Source of the DNA: G965232465 sp965276005
GTDB lineage: Bacteria > Pseudomonadota > Alphaproteobacteria > JAQWUY01
Length of the DNA stretch: 64,000 nt
Direction of reading: 5' to 3'
Assembly: GCA_965276005.1 (NCBI GenBank)
Contig: OZ254962.1
Span: 124,001-188,000, forward strand
The notes below the pieces were generated by a model. It was not told where the DNA came from. It worked only from the letters and a program-made list of their open reading frames with translations, and did not search any database. Both the position numbers and the translations under genes were made by a program. Numbering within the stretch: position 1 is the first letter of the stretch; every line of letters begins with the position of its first letter. This document shows positions 55,790 to 64,000 of this stretch, one piece after another.

Positions 55790-56650
55790 TTATCGATGAC
55801 TTAAATATGTGTTAAATGCTTGCAACACTGTCATACAGTCTTGTTGCAAAGCGGTAAAATTTTCATTGCGTTCACGGGTATCTTCGTTCATATAAAAATC
55901 CCGACGAAACTCAATTTGTATGGCATGTTGGTTGTATTCGCACCAACCGTATCGCTGGGTCAATTCGCCCCCTGCGAACTTTTCATTAACCCCCACATAA
56001 TACCCTTTGTCTTCAAACGCCTGTTTTAAAAAATCCGTGATGTCGTCCGCACAGGACAAACCACTGCGGTTACCAAGGTCAATTTCTGGGCGTTGTTTGT
56101 CCGTATGGGCGTCAAACTTCGCCATCGAATGGCAATCCAGCATATATACCACTCCATATTTTTCACGGGTGCGTTCCAACATACGGGTCAATGCTTGGTG
56201 ATATGGCAAATAACAATTGGCAATACGGTTGCGAATCTCTTGGTTACTGAGTTTTCGGTCGTATAGGGGGGTGTCATACACATCGGGCCAAATCATTGTT
56301 GTTCTCGTGGTGCGGGAAATTTTATTTTCCCATTTTTCCGCCATAATTTCTTCGGGTAAATCGTATTGACGGCGATTCACATCCACATATGCACGGGGAA
56401 ATTCTGCTTTGATAGTCGGAATCCTTAAATCTTGGAAATTGCCAAACAGCTCATGTACATATCTGTCAGCAGGACGGTCATAAAACACATATTCTAAATC
56501 GGGGCGGGGACGAAAGTCATCCGGGTATATTTCCCCACTGTGTGGTATGGACAGCACCAATGGTGTATCAAAAGAATCTGTACAAAATGTGGACACAGCA
56601 TTATAAGCAATCCCATTTTTGATAATGCTAGTCAAAATTTCTCTCCCCAT
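55790..56650 (-). CDS. N-formylglutamate amidohydrolase family enzyme
   Basis: This zinc-dependent amidohydrolase has 286 residues. VLSIPHSGEIYPDDF, FPRAYVDVNRRQYDLP, MLDCHSM and EIDLGNRSGLSCADD are the family's signature blocks. The classical reaction releases formate from N-formylglutamate in histidine breakdown (HutG type), but many relatives act on other N-acyl amino acids. The start is uncertain: the ATG at 56650 has no clear ribosome site, while a TTG at 56635 is preceded by GGGGAGAGAAA. It is first in the operon with the peptide transporter genes. Confidence 0.85.
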   Translation of the reverse strand: MGREILTSIIKNGIAYNAVSTFCTDSFDTPLVLSIPHSGEIYPDDFRPRPDLEYVFYDRPADRYVHELFGNFQDLRIPTIKAEFPRAYVDVNRRQYDLPEEIMAEKWENKISRTTRTTMIWPDVYDTPLYDRKLSNQEIRNRIANCYLPYHQALTRMLERTREKYGVVYMLDCHSMAKFDAHTDKQRPEIDLGNRSGLSCADDITDFLKQAFEDKGYYVGVNEKFAGGELTQRYGWCEYNQHAIQIEFRRDFYMNEDTRERNENFTALQQDCMTVLQAFNTYLSHR

Positions 56651-56658
56651 TAAACTAT

Positions 56659-56677
56659 GTATAATAAAATATTATAC
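56659..56677. promoter_or_regulatory. 19-bp palindrome before the amidohydrolase operon
   Basis: GTATAATAAAATATTATAC has two perfect eight-base arms around AAA. It contains TATAAT-like -10 elements on the minus strand and lies 9 bases upstream of the amidohydrolase ATG, so it may be a promoter core or an operator. Confidence 0.4.
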
Positions 56678-56711
56678 TATTTTTTATCCAAAGATGTTTT
56701 TCGCATATACA

Positions 56712-56741
56712 CTTGACAATTTATGTCTTATGTGGCTATAT
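56712..56741 (+). promoter_or_regulatory. Promoter of the glutamine amidotransferase gene
   Basis: TTGACA (56712-56717), 18 bases, TATATT (56736-56741), about 65 bases before the start at 56807. Confidence 0.6.
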
Positions 56742-56806
56742 TACCCGCAAAATAGTCGATAAATCAAGTAAAAAAACTTAAAAAATTGGTATAAGGATAT
56801 GTTGTA

Positions 56807-57517
56807 ATGAAAATTTGTATTATACACATCAACCAAACCCCACCACCGTCCCCCACAATTGAAGAGGCACCAAAACGGTTTATCCGCCACATTACCCCTT
56901 TTTTGGATTTAACTGTAGACTGGTCTGTGATACGGTTATTTGGCGATGATATGCCAGCTGTACGGGATTACGATGGATATTTGATTACCGGTGGCTCCGC
57001 CCCGATGATAAGCAAAGTTATCCCTGAAACGCAAAACCTACTGGCATTTATCCGTGATGTGTACGATGCAAAAATCCCCCTAGTCGGCATTTGTTGGGGA
57101 CATCAGGCCATCTGTAAAGCGTTGGGCGGGGATCTGGACATATCGGAAAAGGGATATGGCATGGGCTTAAAACAAACGCAGGTTATTAAGCACTTTGATT
57201 GGATGCAATACACACCAGATGTGGTCAATTTATATTCCATGCACCGATGCCAAGTCACCATTCCCCCAAAAGATGCTTTGTTGTTTTTAACCAGTGATTT
57301 TTGCAAATACGCAGGCTTTGTATTCGGTAATCATGTACTCACCCTGCAACAACACCCCGATTATAACTTAGCCGTCAGCGAAGCAATGATAAACCGCCGT
57401 CAAGATAAGTTGTCCAAACAACAGTTAAAAATCGCCCGTGAATCCCTGCATACCGCCCATCATACGGAAATTGCATGTCAATGGGTGGGCAATTTTTTTG
57501 CCCAACACAGAAAATAA
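56807..57517 (+). CDS. Class I glutamine amidotransferase
   Basis: This 236-residue protein is a stand-alone GATase1 domain of the GuaA-like group. The nucleophile is Cys96 in VGICWGHQAICKALGG, the oxyanion region is ITGGSAPM, and the His of the triad lies in LQQHPDYN, where Asp replaces the usual Glu. The acceptor is unknown; relatives act on gamma-glutamyl compounds or serve as amidotransferase subunits. It is divergent from the N-formylglutamate amidohydrolase operon, which suggests a shared theme of glutamyl-compound metabolism. Confidence 0.85.
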   Translation: MKICIIHINQTPPPSPTIEEAPKRFIRHITPFLDLTVDWSVIRLFGDDMPAVRDYDGYLITGGSAPMISKVIPETQNLLAFIRDVYDAKIPLVGICWGHQAICKALGGDLDISEKGYGMGLKQTQVIKHFDWMQYTPDVVNLYSMHRCQVTIPPKDALLFLTSDFCKYAGFVFGNHVLTLQQHPDYNLAVSEAMINRRQDKLSKQQLKIARESLHTAHHTEIACQWVGNFFAQHRK

Positions 57518-57534
57518 GGCTTGGTTTATAATAA

Positions 57535-57648
57535 AGGGGGCTCAACACGAAAATACATTTGTCCGTGGATGCACATGGTATGCCGATCCGAATACTTGTT
57601 ACGCATGGTACTAGAGCAGATTGCACACAAGATCGCACTCTGGGCTAA
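57535..57648 (+). pseudogene. IS5-family transposase remnant
   Basis: Between two stop codons the frame encodes RGLNTKIHLSVDAHGMPIRI followed by LVTHGTRADCTQDRTLG. The TKIHxxVDAHGxPxRxxxTxGxxxDC pattern is the middle of IS5/IS427-type transposases. Both ends of the gene are missing and no inverted repeats were seen. Confidence 0.85.
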
Positions 57649-57657
57649 TATCTCGCA

Positions 57658-57775
57658 ACTACACTATTTAATACAACGAGGCAAAAAACCAAAGGTCGCT
57701 CTTGTCGCATGTATGAGAAAAATGGTTATCATTTTTAATGCAAAAATGAGAGATTTTTACATAAAAAATACTTGA
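57658..57775 (+). pseudogene. IS110-family transposase remnant (C-terminal end)
   Basis: The frame encodes LIQRGKKPKVALVACMRKMV and then IIFNAKMRD before a stop. The RGKxxKVALVACMRKxxxxxNAxxRD pattern is the C-terminus of IS110/IS1111 transposases. It is joined directly to the IS5 remnant in a different frame. Confidence 0.85.
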
Positions 57776-57794
57776 CAGCCTACACGGTTGCTTA

Positions 57795-57832
57795 TATCTG
57801 GTTACTGCGGATTAAACCCATACAAAAGCACA
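57795..57832 (+). repeat. 38-bp copy of the inverse autotransporter gene end
   Basis: These 38 bases are identical to 37382-37419, covering the last codons (LVTAD), the stop and 17 bases after it of the adhesin gene. Here they stand alone next to IS remnants and 63 bases from the end of sucB. Confidence 0.9.
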
Positions 57833-57894
57833 TACACAGATTGCAGACAACAAAAAGCGACACTGTATAGGGTCGCCTCTTGTGTGTGGGCGAT

Positions 57895-59094
57895 TTATAT
57901 GTCAAAAATAAACATTTCTGGATTTTCAATCAGCTGTTTAATGCGGACTAAGAAGCTGACCGCTTCCCGTCCGTCTATGATGCGGTGGTCGTATGTTAGT
58001 GCCACATACATAATCGGGCGAATGACGATTGTGTCATCGACGACCACCGCCCGTTTTTCGATTTTGTGCAGTCCCAAAATTGCCGATTGTGGCGGATTGA
58101 CAATGGGTGTCGACAACATCGACCCGAATACGCCGCCATTGGTGATGGTGAAGGTGCCGCCGCTCATTTCGGCTATCGACAAGGTGCCGCTTCTTGCCCG
58201 TTTGCCAAAATCGACAATGGTCGATTCGATGTGGGCAAGGGACATGGTTTCGGCACTCCTTAAAATCGGCACCACTAAGCCTTGTTCGGTGCCAACAGCA
58301 ATGCCCACATCTCGATAGTCTTTATACACAATGTGGGTGTCGTCTATTTCTGCGTTTACCGCTGGAAAATCTTGTAATGCTTGCACCGCCGCCCGTACGA
58401 AGAATCCCATAAAGCCTAGCTTGGTGCTGTGTTTTTTCTCAAACGCCTCCTTGTATTGCGATCGCAACTGCATCACCGTACTCATATCGATTTCGTTAAA
58501 AGTGGTCAGCAAGGCGGCAGTGTTTTGGGCGTCTTTCAGACGGGAGGCAATCACCCGCCGCAACTTCGACATAGGCACCCGATTTTCCGAACGGGTATCC
58601 GTTGGTTTGGGTGGTGCTTGCACAGCTGCCGGCGTATCCGCAGGCGGTGCCAAGTTGTGCAGGGCGGTTTCTACATCCTGTTTGGTCACATTGCCTAGCC
58701 CACCAGTAGGCGGTATGGTGCTAACATCGACATTGTTGTCGGACGCAAGCACCGCCGCAGACGGTGCCACTTTGGGGGCGGCTGTCTTTGCTGTCGCTTT
58801 GGGTGCTTGTTTGGGTTGTTGTGTTTTAGGGGTGTCTTTGGCGGCGGGGTTGTCGCTTGTTTCCCCTTCGGCGACCATACACAGTATTTCCCCTACCGCC
58901 ACATCTGTGCCTTCTGAAGCGATGATTTCTGTTATGACGCCGGATACGGGACTGGGAACTTCTAGGCTGACCTTGTCCGTTTCCAGTTCGCAGAGGGTTT
59001 CATCGATAGCGACCGGATCGCCAACCGCTTTCATCCATGTTAATACCGTTGCTTCTGATACGGATTCGCCCAATGCGGGTACGACTATTTCCAT
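57895..59094 (-). CDS. sucB: 2-oxoglutarate dehydrogenase E2 (dihydrolipoamide succinyltransferase)
   Basis: This E2 core subunit has 399 residues. The lipoyl domain has the modified lysine in ELETDKVSLEV, then an Ala/Pro/Lys-rich linker. An E3-binding domain (GLGNVTKQDVETAL) and the catalytic domain follow, starting VPMSKLRRVIASRL and ending with the active site YDHRIIDGREAVSFL. The ATG at 59094 follows GGAGATATTTTG. It lies 15 bases after sucA. An internal 336-base piece is duplicated at 37420-37755. Confidence 0.96.
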   Translation of the reverse strand: MEIVVPALGESVSEATVLTWMKAVGDPVAIDETLCELETDKVSLEVPSPVSGVITEIIASEGTDVAVGEILCMVAEGETSDNPAAKDTPKTQQPKQAPKATAKTAAPKVAPSAAVLASDNNVDVSTIPPTGGLGNVTKQDVETALHNLAPPADTPAAVQAPPKPTDTRSENRVPMSKLRRVIASRLKDAQNTAALLTTFNEIDMSTVMQLRSQYKEAFEKKHSTKLGFMGFFVRAAVQALQDFPAVNAEIDDTHIVYKDYRDVGIAVGTEQGLVVPILRSAETMSLAHIESTIVDFGKRARSGTLSIAEMSGGTFTITNGGVFGSMLSTPIVNPPQSAILGLHKIEKRAVVVDDTIVIRPIMYVALTYDHRIIDGREAVSFLVRIKQLIENPEMFIFDI

Positions 59095-59109
59095 CAAAAT
59101 ATCTCCTTG

Positions 59110-62100
59110 TTACAATGTAAATGCGTCTTTGATAAGCTGTTGTTGTTCTGCGGTGTGGGTGGTAAAGTGTCCGGTTGCCGGTGATGCCGCCGCTTGTCTG
59201 CCCACATATTTCGGGCGGTTGTCCTCGATACCTGCCATTGCACAAGTGTCTTCCAACAATCGATCGATATACGACCATGCCCCGTTGTTTTGCGGTTCTT
59301 CTTGGCACCATACCACATCGGCACTGTTGTATCCGGCAAGGGCTTTGCTCAGGCTGCCTTTGGGGAATGGGTATAGCTGTTCGATACGGACAATATGCAC
59401 TTCTTCGATAGCGTGTTGTGTCTGGTAATCGAGGAGGTCATAATAGACTTTACCGCAACAAAATACCAATCGTTTGACCTTATTTTTGGCAATGGGCTTT
59501 TCTGCTAGCGTTTTGTTGTCCAAGTAAAAACGGTGGAAAAATGTACCGTCCAAGAAATCGTCCTTGTGGGATACACAGTTTTTGTGCCGCAACAACGACT
59601 TTGGCGTCATTAACACCAGCGGTTTGCGAAAGTTGCGTTTCATTTGGCGGCGTAAGATATGAAAATAGTTTGCCGGTGTGGTAACATTACACACTTGCCA
59701 GTTGTCCTGTGCCGACAGCTGCAAATACCGTTCGAGACGGGCGGAGGAGTGCTCCGGTCCCTGCCCTTCGAAACCGTGTGGCAGCAACATCACCAACCCG
59801 TTCATGCGTAGCCATTTGCTTTCCCCCGATGCGATAAATTGGTCGATAATCACCTGTGCCCCGTTGGCAAAGTCGCCAAATTGTGCTTCCCACACCACTA
59901 GAGAATGGGGGTTCTCCATAGCGTATCCGTATTCGAAACCCAACACACCGTATTCGGATAGGGGGCTGTCGAGCACATCGAATTGTGCCTGTCCAGAACG
60001 GAGGTTGTTTAGGGGAATGTATTTATTTTCGTTGTCTTGGTCGTTCCACACGCTGTGGCGGTGGGAAAAAGTCCCTCGTTCGCAGTCTTCCCCCGACAAC
60101 CGTACCGCATTGGATTCCAATGTCAGCGACCCAAATGCCATAGCTTCCGCCGCCGCCCAGTCGATGCCCACTTGGTCGCTGTACATTTGTTGTAGCTGTT
60201 TTATGCGTCGTTTGATTTTTGCATGTATGTGAAAGCGGTTGGGAACGGTGGTCAGCCCATCGGCGATTTCTTCGAACACATCCTTGTTGATTGAGGTTTT
60301 CCCCCGTCTTATTTCGTCCTTCGATGGGGCTACTTGTAGTCCGCTCCAATTGCCCCCAAGCCAATCGGTGCCATTGGCTTTGTAGTGTGCCGCCTGTTCA
60401 TAGGCATCTTCGAAACTTTTTTGTAGTTCCGCCCGCATGGCGTCCCATGCGTCTTGGGTAATGTCGCCTTTGTCTAATAGCTGTTGTAGATATGTGTCGA
60501 CGACTCGGGTTTGTTGTTTGATTTTGCGGTACATAATCGGTTGCGTAAACATCGGTTCGTCGCTTTCGTTGTGTCCATGCCGGCGGTAACACCACATGTC
60601 GATGACCACATCTTTTTTAAACCGCAAACGGTATTCAGAAGCTAGGCGAGCGGCAAAGATACAGGCTTCTACATCGTCGCCATTGACATGGATAACCGGG
60701 GCATCGACCATTTTTGCCATATCGGACGAATACGGTGAAGAGCGGGATTTTGACGGCTTGGTGGTAAAGCCAATTTGGTTGTTAATAATCAGGTGAATAG
60801 TGCCGCCCGTACTGTATCCGTCCAGCTGGCTGAGTAAGAAAGTTTCCGCTACCACCCCTTGTCCGATGAACGATGCGTCGCCGTGAATCAGAATCCCCAT
60901 AGTTTTACTGTAATCCGTGTCGTTGGTCATGCGTTGTTTTGCCGCCACCCGCCCCAGTACTACGGTGTTTACTGCTTCTAGGTGCGATGGGTTGGGGACT
61001 AGGCTTAGGTGGACTTTGGCTTTGCTAAATTGGCGATTCGCCGATGCCCCTAAGTGGTATTTGACATCCCCAGACCACGCCGCATCGTCTGGTTCTGATT
61101 GCGACCCCTTACCGCCCATAAATTCGTTAAACAAAGCGGTGTACGGTTTTTGCAGTACATTACACAGCACATTTAACCGCCCCCGATGTGCCATGCCAAT
61201 AACAGCGGTTTCCAAACCCCGTTCGCCGCTGTAGCCGATAACTTCGTCCAGCAACGGCACCATAGATTCGCCCCCATCGAGACCAAAGCGTTTGGTACCT
61301 CGATACTTTTTGTCGAGAAACTGTTCGAACATATCCGCCCGGGCAAGCCGTTTTAAAGTACGGTGGCGTTTCGGTTTGTCCATAACCCCCAGAGTGCCGT
61401 ACTCTTCCATCTGGGCTTTAAACCAGTCTTTTTCGTGTTTCGATAGGATATGTAAATACTCGACCCCAACAGACCCACAATACATTTTTTCACAAGCGGC
61501 GATAATTTCCTGTAAGGTGGCATACTCCATGCCCAAAGCGTGGTTTAGAAATATGGGGCGGTGCATATCGGTTTGCAAGTTAAAGCCATAAGTTTGCGGA
61601 TTGAGTTCGTCCTCGTACCCCGTGTGGGCTTCGCAAATCCCCAACGGATCCAGCTGGGCACGAAAATGCCCAAACAATCGATAGCCCCGAATAAATAGGA
61701 TTGCCCGGGCGGTGTCGAGAGCTGCTTGGTTATCGGCTGCCGCATGGGTTTTTGTATCGGTTTCTGTATGGGGGCTTGTGGCAAGGGGGGGGGCGGAGGC
61801 GGTGCGGGGGACAGCGGGGGCGGCACCGTTTGCGGCACCGTTGCTGAGGTTTGTGGCACTGCGTAACAGGTCTAAAATCAGCTGCTGTTGTGGCGACAAT
61901 TCGCCGCCGGCAACCACTCGGCTATCGGTTGCTCCTTTGAGATCGTCCAGGGCATCGACCGATTGCCCATCGAGCATATGAAACAAATGTCCCCATTCCG
62001 CATCCACAGAATCGGGGCTTTGTGTATACCGTTCATATAAATCAGCGATATAAGTGCTGTTGGTGCCATAAAGATAAGAAGTTGCATGCAGATCCGCAGA

Positions 62101-62112
62101 AGTATGTGTCAT
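59110..62112 (-). CDS. sucA: 2-oxoglutarate dehydrogenase E1
   Basis: This thiamine-diphosphate E1 subunit has 1000 residues and decarboxylates 2-oxoglutarate and succinylates lipoyl-SucB. It has GMAHRGRLNVLCNVLQKP, the ThDP motif VHVNGDDVEACIFAARLA with YRRHGHNESDEP, and the transketolase-like second half EYGVLGFEYGYAMENP. A 60-residue Ala/Pro-rich insert after residue 90 (AAPAVPRTASAPPLATSP) is unusual. It starts the sucAB operon; sucCD are not in the window. Confidence 0.96.
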   Translation of the reverse strand: MTHTSADLHATSYLYGTNSTYIADLYERYTQSPDSVDAEWGHLFHMLDGQSVDALDDLKGATDSRVVAGGELSPQQQLILDLLRSATNLSNGAANGAAPAVPRTASAPPLATSPHTETDTKTHAAADNQAALDTARAILFIRGYRLFGHFRAQLDPLGICEAHTGYEDELNPQTYGFNLQTDMHRPIFLNHALGMEYATLQEIIAACEKMYCGSVGVEYLHILSKHEKDWFKAQMEEYGTLGVMDKPKRHRTLKRLARADMFEQFLDKKYRGTKRFGLDGGESMVPLLDEVIGYSGERGLETAVIGMAHRGRLNVLCNVLQKPYTALFNEFMGGKGSQSEPDDAAWSGDVKYHLGASANRQFSKAKVHLSLVPNPSHLEAVNTVVLGRVAAKQRMTNDTDYSKTMGILIHGDASFIGQGVVAETFLLSQLDGYSTGGTIHLIINNQIGFTTKPSKSRSSPYSSDMAKMVDAPVIHVNGDDVEACIFAARLASEYRLRFKKDVVIDMWCYRRHGHNESDEPMFTQPIMYRKIKQQTRVVDTYLQQLLDKGDITQDAWDAMRAELQKSFEDAYEQAAHYKANGTDWLGGNWSGLQVAPSKDEIRRGKTSINKDVFEEIADGLTTVPNRFHIHAKIKRRIKQLQQMYSDQVGIDWAAAEAMAFGSLTLESNAVRLSGEDCERGTFSHRHSVWNDQDNENKYIPLNNLRSGQAQFDVLDSPLSEYGVLGFEYGYAMENPHSLVVWEAQFGDFANGAQVIIDQFIASGESKWLRMNGLVMLLPHGFEGQGPEHSSARLERYLQLSAQDNWQVCNVTTPANYFHILRRQMKRNFRKPLVLMTPKSLLRHKNCVSHKDDFLDGTFFHRFYLDNKTLAEKPIAKNKVKRLVFCCGKVYYDLLDYQTQHAIEEVHIVRIEQLYPFPKGSLSKALAGYNSADVVWCQEEPQNNGAWSYIDRLLEDTCAMAGIEDNRPKYVGRQAAASPATGHFTTHTAEQQQLIKDAFTL

Positions 62113-62208
62113 ATTGAAACGCCTACTATAATGTTATATGTAAAATAGAACCCTCACCCCCCACTAAACCAAATATTTACGGCAAACGCAAGAGAGAAAG
62201 GTTAAAAC

Positions 62209-62226
62209 ATGTCAATATATTGACAT
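62209..62226. promoter_or_regulatory. 18-bp perfect palindrome upstream of sucA
   Basis: ATGTCAATATATTGACAT is self-complementary and contains a TTGACA on each strand. It lies 97 bases before the sucA start. A -10 at correct spacing was not found on the minus strand, so an operator is more likely than a promoter. Confidence 0.4.
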
Positions 62227-62270
62227 TTTTGTTATAGGGGGGTATGTTGCGGTCTTGCAGTAAACAATAC

Positions 62271-62303
62271 AAAAAAAGAGAGACTTACACATAAGTCTCT
62301 CTT
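62271..62303 (-). terminator. Terminator downstream of pnp
   Basis: On the minus strand AAGAGAGACTTA pairs with TAAGTCTCTCTT around a four-base loop and is followed by seven T. It is 145 bases after the pnp stop codon, after the direct repeats. Confidence 0.88.
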
Positions 62304-62314
62304 CCGTAGATCGT

Positions 62315-62457
62315 AAATGACAATTTCCGTTAAAAGATACCACAGGGGGCGAAACCCCCTAGATTCCTAACCTCTTTTGCAAATGACAATTTCCGTTAAA
62401 AGATACTGCCTTTTGCCACACTGCCTGTTTTGCAAATGGCAACCGTTGTTAAAAATC
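62315..62457. repeat. Direct repeats copying the end of pnp, with a GC-rich hairpin
   Basis: A 26-base unit (AAATGACAATTTCC and 12 more bases) occurs at 62315-62340 and identically at 62381-62406. A diverged third copy at about 62434-62457 overlaps the pnp stop codon. Between the first two lies the hairpin AGGGGG-CGAAA-CCCCCT (62344-62360). No gene is present in 62113-62448. Confidence 0.75.
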
Positions 62458-64000
62458 CAGTTCTTTGCCTGTTGCTTGGTCAATGGTTTTCATCGACAGT
62501 TTGACTTTGCCTTTGTTGTCGATGTGGATACACTTGACGAATACGGTGTCGCCTTCGTTGACCACATCGGTGGTTTGTGCGGTGCGTTTGTTTTGCAATT
62601 CGGATATGTGCACCAATCCGTCCCGGTTGGGCATAATGGCTACGAACGCCCCGAAGTCCACACAGCGGACGACGGTGCCGCTGTAAATTTTGCCTACTTC
62701 TGGTTCGGCAACGATGTTTTGAATCCAATCGACTGCTGCTTGTAACGCTGTTCCATCGACTGCTGCTACCCGGATAGTACCGTCTTCTTCGATGTCGACT
62801 TTTGCCCCGGTGGTTTCGGTGATTTCACGGATAATTTTACCGCCTGTGCCGATGACTTCACGGATTTTGTCTGGATTGATTTTAAAGGTTTCCATTTTGG
62901 GGGCGGTGTCGGACACGCCGTCCCGTCCTGTGGAAATGGTTTTTGCCATTTCTTTTAGAATATGGGTACGGCCTTTTTTGGCTTGGGCAAGGGCGTTTTT
63001 CATAATGTCTTGGGTGATCGAGGTGATTTTAATATCCATTTGCAGCGAAGTAATACCGTCTGCTGTGCCGGCAACCTTAAAGTCCATATCGCCCAAGTGG
63101 TCTTCGTCGCCCATAATGTCCGATAGCACCGCATAGTCGTCCCCTTCTTTAATCAGCCCCATAGCAATACCGGCACAGGGCTTTTTCAAAGGCACCCCCG
63201 CATCCATCAGTGCCATCGAGGTGCCACACACGGACGCCATCGATGACGACCCGTTCGATTCGGTGATTTCCGATACCACACGGATAGTATAGGGAAAGTC
63301 CTCTTTATGTGGCAACAACGGGTGAATCGACCGCCACGCCAGTTTCCCATGTCCAATTTCACGGCGACCAGCGGGACCCATGCGCCCCGCTTCACCCACA
63401 GAATACGGCGGGAAGTTGTAGTGCAGTAAAAACGGCTGTTTGTGCAGCCCGTCCAGACCGTCGACCATCTGTTCATCCGATGCGGTGCCTAAGGTTGCCA
63501 CCACAAGAGCTTGGGTTTCGCCCCGGGTAAACAACGCTGACCCGTGCGTACGGGGCAACAATCCAATTTCCGTGTCGATCTGTCGCACATCTGCCAGTCC
63601 CCGTCCGTCGATGCGGGTTTTGTGTTGTAAAATATCACTGCGAACGATGTCCGCTTCTAGGCTTTTCAGCATCCCCGCCACTTTGACATAGTTGATGTCG
63701 TCGCCATATTTTTCTTGAATAGCGGTGAGAGTCGCCTCTTTTATCGCCGCTATTGTCGACACCCGTTTTTGTTTTGTGATAATTTTATAGGCGTCTATTA
63801 AGCCCGCCCGAGCGTGGCTGTCGATGTCCGCTTGTACAGCGTTTTCCCAGTCTTCGATGTCCGCTAATTCCCAAGGATCTTTGGCGGCTTGTTTGGCAAA
63901 TTCGATAATAAAGTCGATCACTTCTGCATATTTTTTCGCCCCAAATGCCACCGCACCCAGCATTTGTTTTTCCGATAGCTCCTGTGCTTCAGATTCGACC
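62449..64000 (-). CDS. pnp: Polyribonucleotide nucleotidyltransferase, C-terminal part
   Basis: PNPase degrades RNA from the 3' end with phosphate. The frame is open to the window edge, so the first part of the gene lies beyond 64000. Visible are the end of the first RNase PH domain, the linker helices, the second RNase PH domain (RTDGRGLADVRQIDTEIGLLPR is written DGRGLADVR here, then GSALFTRGETQALV), a KH domain (IREVIGTGGKIIREITETTG) and an S1 domain (GLVHISELQNKRT). The C-terminus ends in KELDF shortly after S1. Confidence 0.96.
   Translation of the reverse strand, partial: VESEAQELSEKQMLGAVAFGAKKYAEVIDFIIEFAKQAAKDPWELADIEDWENAVQADIDSHARAGLIDAYKIITKQKRVSTIAAIKEATLTAIQEKYGDDINYVKVAGMLKSLEADIVRSDILQHKTRIDGRGLADVRQIDTEIGLLPRTHGSALFTRGETQALVVATLGTASDEQMVDGLDGLHKQPFLLHYNFPPYSVGEAGRMGPAGRREIGHGKLAWRSIHPLLPHKEDFPYTIRVVSEITESNGSSSMASVCGTSMALMDAGVPLKKPCAGIAMGLIKEGDDYAVLSDIMGDEDHLGDMDFKVAGTADGITSLQMDIKITSITQDIMKNALAQAKKGRTHILKEMAKTISTGRDGVSDTAPKMETFKINPDKIREVIGTGGKIIREITETTGAKVDIEEDGTIRVAAVDGTALQAAVDWIQNIVAEPEVGKIYSGTVVRCVDFGAFVAIMPNRDGLVHISELQNKRTAQTTDVVNEGDTVFVKCIHIDNKGKVKLSMKTIDQATGKELDF

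Noticed and set aside
57772..57800. TTGACA with TATCTG downstream of the IS110 remnant as a promoter.
   Set aside because: It would transcribe only the 3' end of sucB in antisense, and the -10 is created by the adhesin tail; no product is evident.
62315..62457. Spaced direct repeats near pnp considered as a CRISPR array.
   Set aside because: Only two identical units and one diverged unit exist, spacing is uneven, the third overlaps the gene end, and a hairpin occupies one spacer.

Overview
The window looks like the chromosome of an alphaproteobacterium, probably host-associated. The ATP synthase genes run a, c, b', b with the split b/b' pair usual in Alphaproteobacteria. The sucA-sucB, gcvT-gcvH-gcvP, hflK-hflC and prp sets and the long AsmA-like protein fit the same group. 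An inverse-autotransporter adhesin, a dicarboxylate-type carrier, peptide and sugar importers and scattered insertion-sequence scars point to life with a host or on organic matter. No species name can be given from sequence alone.

Layout: 1-2744, F0 ATP synthase genes (atpB partial, atpE, atpF', atpF), a DUF1737 protein and an arginase-family enzyme. 2954-7088, an AT-rich DUF2806-like gene and a eukaryote-type ileS facing left. 7187-9912, tRNA-Ile(GAT) with its own promoter and terminator, hflK-hflC and a short ThiE-like protein. 9931-17054, an SLC13 carrier, efp, suhB, a Sel1-repeat/DUF2971 fusion, ilvE, a 58-residue membrane peptide and tyrS. 17121-23949 (minus strand), the glycine-cleavage operon behind a tandem glycine riboswitch, then a glutamine-amidotransferase hydrolase and a DNA methyltransferase-HNH fusion. 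24037-29017, a YgjP-like metallopeptidase, a large AsmA-like protein, a structured leader and bcp. 29073-35480, a complete methylcitrate-cycle locus (gntR-prpD-prpB-prpC, divergent prpE) with two matching operators. 35611-41706, an inverse autotransporter, a broken copy of part of sucB, and a ribose-type ABC importer. 41722-50132, a two-gene helicase/methyltransferase system followed by a cluster of candidate small RNAs, one unknown gene and gene remnants. 50503-57517, a peptide ABC importer with an N-formylglutamate amidohydrolase and a glutamine amidotransferase. 57535-57832, IS5 and IS110 remnants and an adhesin-gene tail. 57895-64000, sucB, sucA and the 3' part of pnp.

Metabolically the window centres on amino-acid and organic-acid carbon. 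Propionyl-CoA is made and burned by PrpE/C/D/B, glycine by the cleavage system under riboswitch control, and 2-oxoglutarate by SucAB. Peptides, dicarboxylates and a sugar enter through dedicated carriers.

The best candidate for something undescribed is 41.7-50.1 kb. A PLD-SNF2 helicase and an Eco57I-type methylase are followed by two diverged copies of a small structured RNA. The copies have matching promoters and compensating stem changes, and each lies just behind a copy of the methylase gene's 3' end. A third, oppositely oriented RNA candidate and a small unknown gene sit between them. All promoter, operator and RNA calls come from reading the sequence by eye; none has been tested by search or experiment.
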